A stretch of 6,276 nt of DNA. Source: DATLCI01 sp046714215 (GTDB lineage Bacteria > Acidobacteriota > Terriglobia > Terriglobales > Acidobacteriaceae). The position numbers were made by a program, and so were the translations under genes. The DNA is taken from assembly GCA_046714215.1 (NCBI GenBank), contig JBKKBM010000122.1, positions 1 to 6,276 of the forward strand. The letters run 5' to 3'. The stretch's first letter is position 1. Every line of letters starts with the position of its first letter. Under the pieces are notes generated by a model. The model saw nothing but the letters and a program-made list of their open reading frames with translations. It was not told where the DNA came from and did not search any database. Positions 1 through 5,782 of this stretch are shown piece after piece.

Positions 1-28
1 TATCTTCGAACGGGCGAAAACTGAACAA

Positions 29-105
29 TGGTCGGGACGGGCAGATTTGAACTGCCGACCCCTCGCACCCCAAGCGAGTGCTCTACCAGGCTGAGCCACG
101 TCCCG
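29..105 (-). tRNA. tRNA-Pro (anticodon GGG), CCA encoded
   Basis: Read on the minus strand, the sequence folds as a complete cloverleaf. The 7-bp acceptor stem is CGGGACG with CGTCCCG, giving the C1:G72 pair typical of bacterial proline tRNA, with discriminator A73. The D arm is GCTC/GAGC around AGCCTGGTA. The anticodon stem is CTCGC/GCGAG with loop TTGGGGT, and the anticodon GGG lies at plus-strand 69-71. The T stem is GGCAG/CTGCC with loop TTCAAAT. The 3' CCA is encoded (29-31). It decodes CCC and CCU proline codons. It lies downstream of a minus-strand protein gene and has its own -10-like hexamer about 42 nt upstream. No terminator can be judged, because only 28 bases remain before the window edge. 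Confidence 0.97.
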
Positions 106-147
106 ACTAGGAAAGAAGCCGCTCGAGCGAACGGCGGGGTAGCTTTT

Positions 148-153
148 ATTCTA
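148..153 (-). promoter_or_regulatory. Candidate -10 element of the tRNA-Pro gene
   Basis: On the minus strand this hexamer reads TAGAAT, 5 of 6 matches to TATAAT. It lies just downstream of the stop codon of the membrane-protein gene (160-162) and about 42 nt upstream of the mature tRNA end, a sensible leader length for RNase P processing. No good TTGACA-like -35 box is visible 16-18 nt upstream, so the call rests on the hexamer, its position, and the same hexamer recurring ahead of two other genes. Confidence 0.4.
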
Positions 154-159
154 CACGAT

Positions 160-564
160 TCACCGGGGCGGATCTTGCCACAGCACCTCGACCGCCGCCC
201 CCCGGGGCGAGAGGAAACGCAGCGAGTTGGTGTCCGTCCGTGCCTCCGTGGCCGCGCGGTACCAAGTACAGCGGGTCTGCGTCCGCGTCTCGAGCAACAC
301 CAGCTTGACGGAAAGGAAAGCGCCCTCATCGCAGGAAGCCAGCCCGCGCGCCGGGTCATAGAGCAGGCCTGCGGCCTCACCTGGGATGTTCGCCAAGACC
401 AGCATGCGTCCCGCGCTGCCGTGGAAGAGCAAGAAGTCGTCGGTCGCGTGTCCTTGATAGATCAGCCGCGCCTTCTTGTTCTTTACCCAGATGCGCGGCG
501 CCACTATCATCAGTACGGCGGCCACCAGCAGCACTGGGACCACGAGCTTCAAGACTTTTCGCAC
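160..564 (-). CDS. Hypothetical single-pass membrane protein
   Basis: I do not recognise a family. From the GTG at 562-564 the product is 134 residues. It has a short basic N-terminus, one hydrophobic segment at about residues 4-23 (LVVPVLLVAAVLMIV core), then a basic patch (KNKK) and a soluble domain of about 105 residues with two cysteines (about 78 and 99) that could pair if the domain is outside the membrane. Codon use (CTG, GTG, GCG, CGC rich) matches its neighbours, which supports real coding. The frame stays open to an ATG at 631-633, with TTG 622-624 and GTG 619-621 between. I prefer 564 because a GAGG lies 9 nt upstream, the ATG start would overlap the divergent glycosyltransferase start by 10 bases, and codons 565-633 are rich in rare AGA, AGG, AGT and TCA. 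Against this, the extra Arg-rich segment would help fix the N-terminus inside the cell. It lies upstream of tRNA-Pro on the same strand, with no functional clue from neighbours. Confidence 0.65.
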   Translation of the reverse strand: MRKVLKLVVPVLLVAAVLMIVAPRIWVKNKKARLIYQGHATDDFLLFHGSAGRMLVLANIPGEAAGLLYDPARGLASCDEGAFLSVKLVLLETRTQTRCTWYRAATEARTDTNSLRFLSPRGAAVEVLWQDPPR

Positions 565-608
565 CCGCGCCGACCTCGGACTTGTTCTGGCTCTACGTTC
601 TGATCCCG

Positions 609-614
609 TAAAAT
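609..614 (+). promoter_or_regulatory. Possible -10 element of the glycosyltransferase gene
   Basis: TAAAAT matches TATAAT at 5 of 6 positions. It ends 9 nt before the ATG at 624, so transcription from it would begin only about 2-3 nt before the start codon, giving a near-leaderless mRNA. This would fit the lack of a Shine-Dalgarno sequence before that ATG. A TTGTTC lies at 582-587, but the 21-nt spacer is too long for a normal -35. Weak prediction. Confidence 0.25.
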
Positions 615-623
615 CTGACACCA

Positions 624-1793
624 ATGTTCTCATACCTGCTTCTTGCCATCGCCGTCATTGGCACCATCGCCAGCACTGTCTTTCTCGCGCTCGCGCTCCT
701 GGGACGCGCCCGCTATCGGCGTGAAGTCGCCGTGCGCACGCAGCAGCCGCAGCCGACGCGTTTGCCCTTCGTCAGCGTGCTGAAACCTGTCCACGGCCTG
801 GAGCCCCGCCTGCGGGAGAACCTGGAAAGCTTTTTTCTCCTCGACTATCCCCAATTCGAACTCATCTTCTGCGCCCGCCAGCGCGATGACGCCGCCCTCG
901 AACTGGTGCGCGAGTTGATGCTGAGGTATCAGAACATCAGCGTCACGGTACTGACCAGCGGCGATCCGCCGTGGCCCAACGCCAAGGTCTATTCGCTGGC
1001 GAAGATGGTGGACGCGGCGCAGTACGACATCTTCGTTATCAGCGATAGCGACGTCGAGGTGAAGCGTGATTACCTGCGCGAAGTCACGCGCCCCTTTGCC
1101 GATCCCCAGGTGGGCATGACGACGTGCCTCTACCGTGGCTTCCCCACCGGCGGTTTGTGGTCGCGCCTGGAAGCGCTGGGCATGAGCGTGGAGATGACGT
1201 CGGGCGTGCTCATCGCAAATTTGCTCGAAGGCATGAAGTTCGCGCTGGGGCCTACCATGGCCATCCGCAAGAGCGTGCTCACCCAGATCGGGGGCGTGGC
1301 GCCGCTCGGCGACTACTGCTCAGACGACTTCCTCATCGGCAACCTGACTGCCGCAGCCGGTCACAAGGTCATCCTCTCTGAGCATGTGATCGATCACATC
1401 GTGCTCAACCGCGACTGGAGCGCATCGTGGAAGCATCAGGTGCGCTGGATGAAGAGCACGCGCTGCTCGCGCCCCAAAGGACACTTTGGCTCGGGCCTCA
1501 CCTTCGCCATGCCCTTCGGCATCGTTGGACTGGTCGCGGGGATCTGCCTGGGAAAGCCGCTGCTCGGAGTAGGCTTGCTGCTGTGGGCGATCGCGAACCG
1601 CGTGTTGCAATCGATCGCCATCGGCAGCGGTGTAGGAAAAGATCCGCGCGCGGTGCGCGATGCCTGGCTCTATCCCCTGCGCGATCTACTCGGCTTTTTC
1701 TTCTGGATGGCCAGCTATGGTAGCCGCGTGATCGACTGGCGGGGCGAGAAATACCGGCTCGAGGACGGCGGCAAAATGGTGAAAGTCCATTAG
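624..1793 (+). CDS. hpnI: HpnI-like hopanoid glycosyltransferase (GT21, ceramide glucosyltransferase-like)
   Basis: A 389-residue membrane glycosyltransferase. HpnI proteins are known to add N-acetylglucosamine from UDP-GlcNAc to bacteriohopanetetrol; HpnK then deacetylates the product. Seen here: an N-terminal membrane segment (about 3-27); the GT-A start SVLKPVHG (51-58); NAK (119-121); the DSD metal/nucleotide motif (141-143); LGDYCSDDF with acidic D234/D235 (228-236); HQVRW (271-275), the GT21 form of (Q/R/H)xxRW; and hydrophobic C-terminal segments at about 290-312, 313-335 and 351-366. The tail DWRGEKYRLEDGG (371-383) resembles HpnI C-termini as I remember them. Length fits the family (about 380). 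The ATG at 624 places the first membrane segment right at the N-terminus, as expected, but no Shine-Dalgarno is visible. The gene stands alone: no hpnK, hpnJ, hpnG or hpnH is in view. A related GT21 enzyme acting on another lipid cannot be excluded. Confidence 0.85.
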   Translation: MFSYLLLAIAVIGTIASTVFLALALLGRARYRREVAVRTQQPQPTRLPFVSVLKPVHGLEPRLRENLESFFLLDYPQFELIFCARQRDDAALELVRELMLRYQNISVTVLTSGDPPWPNAKVYSLAKMVDAAQYDIFVISDSDVEVKRDYLREVTRPFADPQVGMTTCLYRGFPTGGLWSRLEALGMSVEMTSGVLIANLLEGMKFALGPTMAIRKSVLTQIGGVAPLGDYCSDDFLIGNLTAAAGHKVILSEHVIDHIVLNRDWSASWKHQVRWMKSTRCSRPKGHFGSGLTFAMPFGIVGLVAGICLGKPLLGVGLLLWAIANRVLQSIAIGSGVGKDPRAVRDAWLYPLRDLLGFFFWMASYGSRVIDWRGEKYRLEDGGKMVKVH

Positions 1794-1869
1794 CGGAACA
1801 AAGAAGCGGCCTCCCGTCCCGATTAAGTCATTCGTAAGATCCTAACGGATAGCCCCGTCAACCACCTAC

Positions 1870-1898
1870 TGGGTCCTGCAAACCACGAGTGGTAGAAT
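1870..1898 (+). promoter_or_regulatory. Candidate promoter of the cupin gene
   Basis: TAGAAT at 1893-1898 is a good -10 hexamer. The position 17 bp upstream (TGGGTC, 1870-1875) is only a poor -35. The start point would fall near 1905, leaving a leader of about 19 nt that contains the ribosome site. The near-palindrome ACCACgaGTGGT (1882-1893) sits in the spacer and touches the -10 box, so it could be an operator. Confidence 0.38.
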
Positions 1899-1913
1899 CC
1901 GCTCCGCGCCTTT

Positions 1914-1918
1914 AGGAG
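1914..1918 (+). promoter_or_regulatory. Ribosome binding site of the cupin gene
   Basis: AGGAG, followed by a 5-nt gap and ATG at 1924. This is the strongest Shine-Dalgarno in the window and fixes the start of the cupin gene. Confidence 0.8.
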
Positions 1919-1923
1919 CTTCT

Positions 1924-2457
1924 ATGGAGATTCGCTGCGTCGTGACGGGTAAGGACAAATCCGGCAAATCAGTGATCGTGCGCAACACGCCGGCGAACCC
2001 TGTGACCGTCGCTGCGCTTCCTGGGTACGAGTTTCGTCGCCTGTGGGGAAGCGATTCGGTCCCTGAACTTCCGTCGGACGGGACTCCGCCACCACAGCCT
2101 CGCTATTTCCCACCGAAGAACGGTTTCCGCTTCGGCTTCTTCACCATCCCGCCGGATACAAGCACGAGCCTTAAGCAGATCAGCACCGCGTCTGCTCTCG
2201 GAGAATTCGAGCAGAAGTTGCCGGGCCTGATGGATGTTATGGAACAGGACCACCCAGGCATGCACACGAGCGAGTCGGTGGATTTCGACGTTGTTGTTTC
2301 GGGCGAAGTGTGTCTCGAACTGGATGACGGAGCCGAGGTTGTTCTGAAAGCAGGCGACTGCGTGATTCAGAACGGGACCCGCCACGCCTGGCACAACCGG
2401 TCGACCGAGAAGTGCGTGATCGCGTTCACGTTAGTGGGTGCGGAGCGCAAACGGTAA
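1924..2457 (+). CDS. Cupin-domain protein of unknown function
   Basis: A 177-residue soluble protein with no signal peptide. The N-terminal half (1-100) is not a domain I recognise; it contains a proline-rich stretch (SDGTPPPQPRYFPP, 51-64). A single cupin barrel covers about 105-172. Cupin motif 1 is degenerate: H110 and H114 lie around HPGMHTSESVDFDVVVSG, with E117, D120 and D122 as possible metal ligands. Motif 2 reads GDCVIQNGTRHAWHN (144-158), with H154 and N158 kept and the usual proline replaced by N150. Such proteins often bind a metal ion, but the reaction here cannot be named. The start is supported by AGGAG at 1914-1918. It is a single gene: the glycosyltransferase ends 130 bp upstream and the next gene converges on it. 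An isomerase, dioxygenase or small-molecule binding role are all possible. Confidence 0.85.
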   Translation: MEIRCVVTGKDKSGKSVIVRNTPANPVTVAALPGYEFRRLWGSDSVPELPSDGTPPPQPRYFPPKNGFRFGFFTIPPDTSTSLKQISTASALGEFEQKLPGLMDVMEQDHPGMHTSESVDFDVVVSGEVCLELDDGAEVVLKAGDCVIQNGTRHAWHNRSTEKCVIAFTLVGAERKR

Positions 2458-2487
2458 ACCCCGCCCTGGCAAAGCAAGGGATGGGGT
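2458..2487. terminator. Hairpin between convergent genes, likely terminator
   Basis: Starting one base after the cupin stop codon, ACCCC-G-CCCT (2458-2467) pairs with AGGG-AT-GGGGT (2477-2487), a stem of about 9-10 bp with a small bulge and a 9-nt loop. It can serve both convergent genes. Neither side has a strong U-run: the plus strand has only ATTTAATTT at 2497-2505, and the minus strand only TTTACCG. It is therefore a structured 3' end rather than a classical intrinsic terminator. A second, mutually exclusive hairpin (TGGGGTGCCCCA, 2482-2493) shares its 3' arm. Confidence 0.45.
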
Positions 2488-2520
2488 GCCCCACGCATTT
2501 AATTTGAGTGGAAAGGCGCG

Positions 2521-2790
2521 CTACTTCTGCGGAACGAATTCTTTCGGCAAGTCCGCGCCGCCGCCAAAGAAGTACGCATTCATCTGTTCGGCGATGAACT
2601 CCTGCGCCTCCGGCTTCCACGGCTGCAGGCGATACTCATTCAAGAGCATCTTCATATGCTCCATCCACTGTCCCCAGGCCTGTTTGGAGACATTCTCATA
2701 GATCTTCTGGCCCAGCGGACTATCAAAGGGGGGCTCGTCGAGCCCTTCCAGTTCTTGCCCCAGCTTCACACATTGCACCATGCGCGCCAT
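2521..2790 (-). CDS. yggX: Fe(II)-trafficking / oxidative damage protection protein YggX
   Basis: An 89-residue cytoplasmic protein, close to the 91 residues of E. coli YggX. Family hallmarks: the conserved Cys7 in VQCVKL; the small helix-rich core SPLGQKIYENVSKQAWGQW (24-42); then MLLNEYRL (48-55) and the acidic/aromatic tail AEQMNAYFFGG (67-77). YggX is known to limit Fe-S cluster damage under oxidative stress and has been linked to iron handling. The start at 2788-2790 has AAAGGA 10 nt upstream (2801-2806). It lies 64 bp downstream of rnr on the same strand, so read-through from rnr is possible, but a -10-like TAGAAT in the gap suggests its own promoter. Function is assigned by family only. 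Confidence 0.95.
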   Translation of the reverse strand: MARMVQCVKLGQELEGLDEPPFDSPLGQKIYENVSKQAWGQWMEHMKMLLNEYRLQPWKPEAQEFIAEQMNAYFFGGGADLPKEFVPQK

Positions 2791-2825
2791 GGTTGAGAGT
2801 TCCTTTCAGTTTTCCGTTCTGCATG

Positions 2826-2831
2826 ATTCTA
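2826..2831 (-). promoter_or_regulatory. Candidate -10 element of yggX
   Basis: On the minus strand this reads TAGAAT within TTATAGAATCATG, placed so that transcription would begin about 28 nt upstream of the yggX ATG. No clear -35 is seen; that region overlaps the rnr stop codon. Just upstream, GAGCG and CGCTC (minus strand, plus coordinates 2851 to 2835) form a 5-bp stem with a 7-nt loop, which could be a weak terminator or attenuator after rnr. Confidence 0.35.
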
Positions 2832-2854
2832 TAAGAGCGTAAGCCTCGCTCGCA

Positions 2855-5419
2855 CTAGCGCCGACGCTTGCCCACTTTTTTCTCCCGCTTCTCCCGCTTC
2901 TTCCGCTTGTCAGATTTCTTTGACGGCGCCTGGCCCAGCGGCTTCAGCTTCACCGGCGCATCTTCGACGATGGAAAACTGCAGCTTCCGCTGCATACGGT
3001 CGATACGGTCCAGCAGCACCCGCACCCGGGCGCCCATGGAATAGGTCTTGCGCGTGCGCTCGCCGATGATCTGCCGCGTGTTCTCACGGAAGGTATAGCG
3101 GTCGTCGATCAGGCTGGGCAGCGGCACCAGCCCTTCGATGAACATGTCCGTCAACTCTACAAAGAAGCCGAATTTGGTGATGCTGATGATGAGCGCGTCG
3201 AACTCTTCACCCACACGGTCGCGCATGAACTTGATCTTCTTCCACTCGATGAGTTCGCGCTCCGCTTCGTCCGCGCGGCGCTCACTCTGGCTGCTCTCCT
3301 CCGCAATGCCATGCAGCACGCGTTCGGGGATGGGGCCGCCCAAGTCTTCTTGGTGTTGCTCCGCTATCTGTTGCTGATGTTTGCTGCGACGGCGGCCGGC
3401 ATGGCGGTCATCGCCGCGCTGCCGCTTGGACCACGGCGACGACGCCTCACTGTGCTTGGCGTTACCGGTCAACGTAGGTTGCGGATCGCCCGACTCCGCT
3501 TCGTCCGCACGCAGCACCTCCTTCAGGATGCGATGCACGATCAAGTCCGGATACCGCCGAATGGGCGAAGTGAAATGCGTGTAACTGGGCGCCGCCAGCG
3601 CAAAGTGGCCTTCATTCTTCTCTGCATAGCGCGCCTGCTTCAGCGACCGCAGCATCAGGTAAGAGAGGATGCGTTCTTCGGGTTGTCCCGCAATTTTTTG
3701 CGTGAGCTTCTGGTACATCCGCGGGGTGATGTGGACGTCCTGCGGCAACTCCACCGTCTGGGCATGGCGGCCGCTGCCGTGCCGCTGGCGCCGATCGCCG
3801 CGCAACTCCATCTTCTTGATGGGCAGCGACCCCACGCCCAGCGAGTAGCCAAAACTCGCGGCCAGCACTTCGAAGTCGTAGATCTTTTTCGCATCCGGCT
3901 TTTCGTGGATGCGGTAGAGCGCCGCGATACCGCGGTTCTCCAGATACGTGGCCACACATTCATTCGCCGCCAGCATGAATTCTTCGATCAGGCGATGCGA
4001 GAATTTGCGCTCGGAGCGGGTGACACCGCGCATCATTCCTTCCTCATCGAAGTCAATGACCGGCTCCGGCAGGTCAAAGTCGATGGAGCCGCGGCGAACG
4101 CGCTTGCGATTGAGCGTCTCCGCCACTTCGCGCATCAGGCTGAATTCCTCCACCAGCGGCGCGAATACGCGGCGCGCTCCGGCGTCGCCATCGAGGATGA
4201 GTTGCACGTCGGTATAAGTCATTCGCTCCGCGGAACGGATGATGCCTTCGTGGATCTCATAACCCACCACTTCGCCGGCGCGGTCAATCTCCATCACGCA
4301 GGAAAGGACCAGTCGCTCGACTTTGGGCCGCAGACTACAGATGTCGGTCGAGAGTTCCAATGGCAGCATGGGCACGGCGCGGTCGGGAAAATAGACAGAC
4401 GTGCCGCGCAGACGGGCCTCATCGTCGAGCGGCGTTCCCTCCCGGACGTACTGCGCCACATCGGCGATGTGCACCTGCAATTCGTAATTGCCGTTCGCCA
4501 ACTCGCGCGCGAGCACGGCATCGTCGAAGTCGCGGGCGGTCTCGCCGTCGATAGTAACGATGGGCAGATCGCGGTAATCGCGGCGTGACGCATACTCGGG
4601 ATGGGGAATCACATTTGCGATGGACTGCGCCTGCTCCAACACTTCGGCGGGAAAATGGTGGGGCAAGTGGTGCTTGCGGATGATGATCTCCACATCCACG
4701 CCGAAATCATCTTCATAACCCAGGATCTCGATGACCTTGCCCTTAGCCGATTGGCTAGGCGAAGGCCAGTCCGTGATCTCGATGTCCACCACCACGCCTT
4801 CTAGGTCGTCCCACTGGCGGCGCTTCGCCTCATTGCCCAGCACACGATGCTTGCTTTGCGCGTCAGCCTTCTGCGCGGCTTCCGGGATCTCCAGCCCAGG
4901 CGAGATGATGACTTCCCGGCTGATCTTCTCGTCCATGGGTGTCACAAAATTGAAGCGGCCGCCATAGTGGAAGGTGCCGACTACGGTGGTATGCGCGCGG
5001 CCGGCCACCTTCACGATGCGGCCTTCCGCCCGGCGGTCACTGCCCACCTTGCCCAGCTCCACCATGACCAAGTCGCCATGCATGGCTAGGCCGATGGCCG
5101 ACGGCGGTATATAGATGTCGCCGTCCAGCTTTTCCTTCAAGGCAGGGCTCTGGGGGATGACGAAACCGAAGCCGTCGCGGTGCATGTGGAGGCGTCCGCT
5201 AACCAGATTCTTGCCTCCGCCTTTATCGGCGGCGGGAAGCGCGTAGCGGTCGCGGCCGATCTCGACCAGTTCCCCCGCGCGCATCATCGTCCGCAGGCGG
5301 ACCTCAAGCTCACGCCGGTCGGTGCCGCGCAGGTTCAACTCTTTGACCAACTGCTTGAAGCCAGCCGACGATTTCGGCTGGCGCTCAATGTGTTCCAGTA
5401 TCTGTTTGTCTGATATCAC
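2855..5419 (-). CDS. rnr: Ribonuclease R (RNB-family 3'-5' exoribonuclease)
   Basis: An 854-residue processive 3'-5' exoribonuclease that degrades structured RNA in the cytoplasm; E. coli RNase R is about 813. Domains: winged-helix HTH (about 1-62); two cold-shock/OB domains (about 72-135, GRLHMHRDGFGFVIP, and about 140-250); catalytic RNB domain (about 280-635); S1 domain (about 735-818, KFGFFVEL); Lys/Arg-rich tail (833-854). The catalytic aspartates are intact in DGETARDFDDAV: D291, D297, D299 and D300. The conserved aromatic Y343 lies in SVYFPDR, and FTSPIRRYPDLIVHR (616-630) closes the RNB core. Two hydrophilic inserts relative to E. coli as I recall it stand out: about 535-560, and about 641-695 between RNB and S1. 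The start is GTG (5417-5419) with AAGGA 6 nt upstream (5426-5430). yggX follows after 64 bp. Confidence 0.97.
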   Translation of the reverse strand: MISDKQILEHIERQPKSSAGFKQLVKELNLRGTDRRELEVRLRTMMRAGELVEIGRDRYALPAADKGGGKNLVSGRLHMHRDGFGFVIPQSPALKEKLDGDIYIPPSAIGLAMHGDLVMVELGKVGSDRRAEGRIVKVAGRAHTTVVGTFHYGGRFNFVTPMDEKISREVIISPGLEIPEAAQKADAQSKHRVLGNEAKRRQWDDLEGVVVDIEITDWPSPSQSAKGKVIEILGYEDDFGVDVEIIIRKHHLPHHFPAEVLEQAQSIANVIPHPEYASRRDYRDLPIVTIDGETARDFDDAVLARELANGNYELQVHIADVAQYVREGTPLDDEARLRGTSVYFPDRAVPMLPLELSTDICSLRPKVERLVLSCVMEIDRAGEVVGYEIHEGIIRSAERMTYTDVQLILDGDAGARRVFAPLVEEFSLMREVAETLNRKRVRRGSIDFDLPEPVIDFDEEGMMRGVTRSERKFSHRLIEEFMLAANECVATYLENRGIAALYRIHEKPDAKKIYDFEVLAASFGYSLGVGSLPIKKMELRGDRRQRHGSGRHAQTVELPQDVHITPRMYQKLTQKIAGQPEERILSYLMLRSLKQARYAEKNEGHFALAAPSYTHFTSPIRRYPDLIVHRILKEVLRADEAESGDPQPTLTGNAKHSEASSPWSKRQRGDDRHAGRRRSKHQQQIAEQHQEDLGGPIPERVLHGIAEESSQSERRADEAERELIEWKKIKFMRDRVGEEFDALIISITKFGFFVELTDMFIEGLVPLPSLIDDRYTFRENTRQIIGERTRKTYSMGARVRVLLDRIDRMQRKLQFSIVEDAPVKLKPLGQAPSKKSDKRKKREKREKKVGKRRR

Positions 5420-5425
5420 CCGTTT

Positions 5426-5430
5426 TCCTT
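5426..5430 (-). promoter_or_regulatory. Ribosome binding site of rnr, fixing a GTG start
   Basis: The minus strand reads AAGGA, 6 nt before GTG. The spacing supports GTG at 5417-5419 as the true start. The HTH domain begins directly after it, so no longer N-terminus is needed. Confidence 0.7.
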
Positions 5431-5458
5431 AAGCCTTCTGATGCAACGACCGTAACCC

Positions 5459-5488
5459 ATAGTAAGCGCGAAACCAGATTTCTGCTAA
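5459..5488 (-). promoter_or_regulatory. Candidate rnr promoter
   Basis: On the minus strand TTAGCA (5488-5483) is followed after 18 bp by TACTAT (5464-5459). Each hexamer matches the sigma-70 consensus partly (4 to 5 of 6). Transcription would start near 5452, leaving a leader of about 33 nt before the GTG codon. Pattern-based and unconfirmed. Confidence 0.3.
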
Positions 5489-5694
5489 GCGGTTCCCCCG
5501 ATATAAGAAATGCTGCCAGCGGCGCACTATTTACACATACCGCGTGGGTATTTCTCCACGGACGCAACCACGCCGTGGCGGCTCAACGCAGTAACACCGC
5601 GTGATTCCGGGCTATTTGGGATTCGCGAGGTGAGTTAGCGGTTTGGCCTATGAATTGCGCTAGATTTGCTGACCCCCAGAACAGCGAGATCGCC

Positions 5695-5708
5695 GTTTGA
5701 GCTCAAAC
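5695..5708. repeat. Perfect 14-bp palindrome, possible operator
   Basis: GTTTGAGCTCAAAC is its own reverse complement over all 14 bases. It lies 86 bp before the bactofilin start codon, where a transcription regulator could bind as a dimer. It has no loop, so it is more likely a DNA-level site than an RNA hairpin. No regulator gene is in the window. Confidence 0.4.
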
Positions 5709-5776
5709 TTTCCGATCTTGCAGCGCCTGCAACCCGCTTCGCCGCGCTCTGCGTGGCCGGAGCATAGCCCATACCG

Positions 5777-5782
5777 AAAGGA
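5777..5782 (+). promoter_or_regulatory. Ribosome binding site of the bactofilin gene
   Basis: AAAGGA lies 11 nt before ATG at 5794. The same motif precedes yggX at a similar distance (10 nt). It favours this ATG over the in-frame ATGs at 5845 and 5857, which have no such site. Confidence 0.6.

Noticed and set aside
28..603. Plus-strand open frame of 191 codons covering the tRNA and the membrane-protein gene
   Set aside because: It starts in the tRNA and its product is low-complexity and Arg/His-rich. The minus-strand frame has a membrane segment and codon use like its neighbours.
2438..2701. Plus-strand frame opposite yggX
   Set aside because: It is antisense to a clearly recognised YggX protein with its conserved cysteine and core motif.
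3311..4588. Long plus-strand open frame (425 codons) antisense to rnr
   Set aside because: It lies wholly opposite a clear RNase R gene with intact catalytic motifs. The product is Arg/His/Leu-rich with no recognisable domain, as expected from antisense reading of GC-rich codons.
5385..5567. 60-codon minus-strand frame overlapping the rnr start
   Set aside because: It overlaps the N-terminus of rnr in another frame, has no ribosome site that I can see, and its product has no recognisable feature.
5539..5603. Pair of ACCGCGTG repeats considered as a regulatory or CRISPR-like array
   Set aside because: Only two 8-bp copies with no further units. This is well within chance for GC-rich DNA and not an array.
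5650..5700. 16-codon open frame in the leader of the bactofilin gene, ending inside the palindrome
   Set aside because: No ribosome site precedes it and it is too short to judge by composition. A stop inside the palindrome is likely coincidence.
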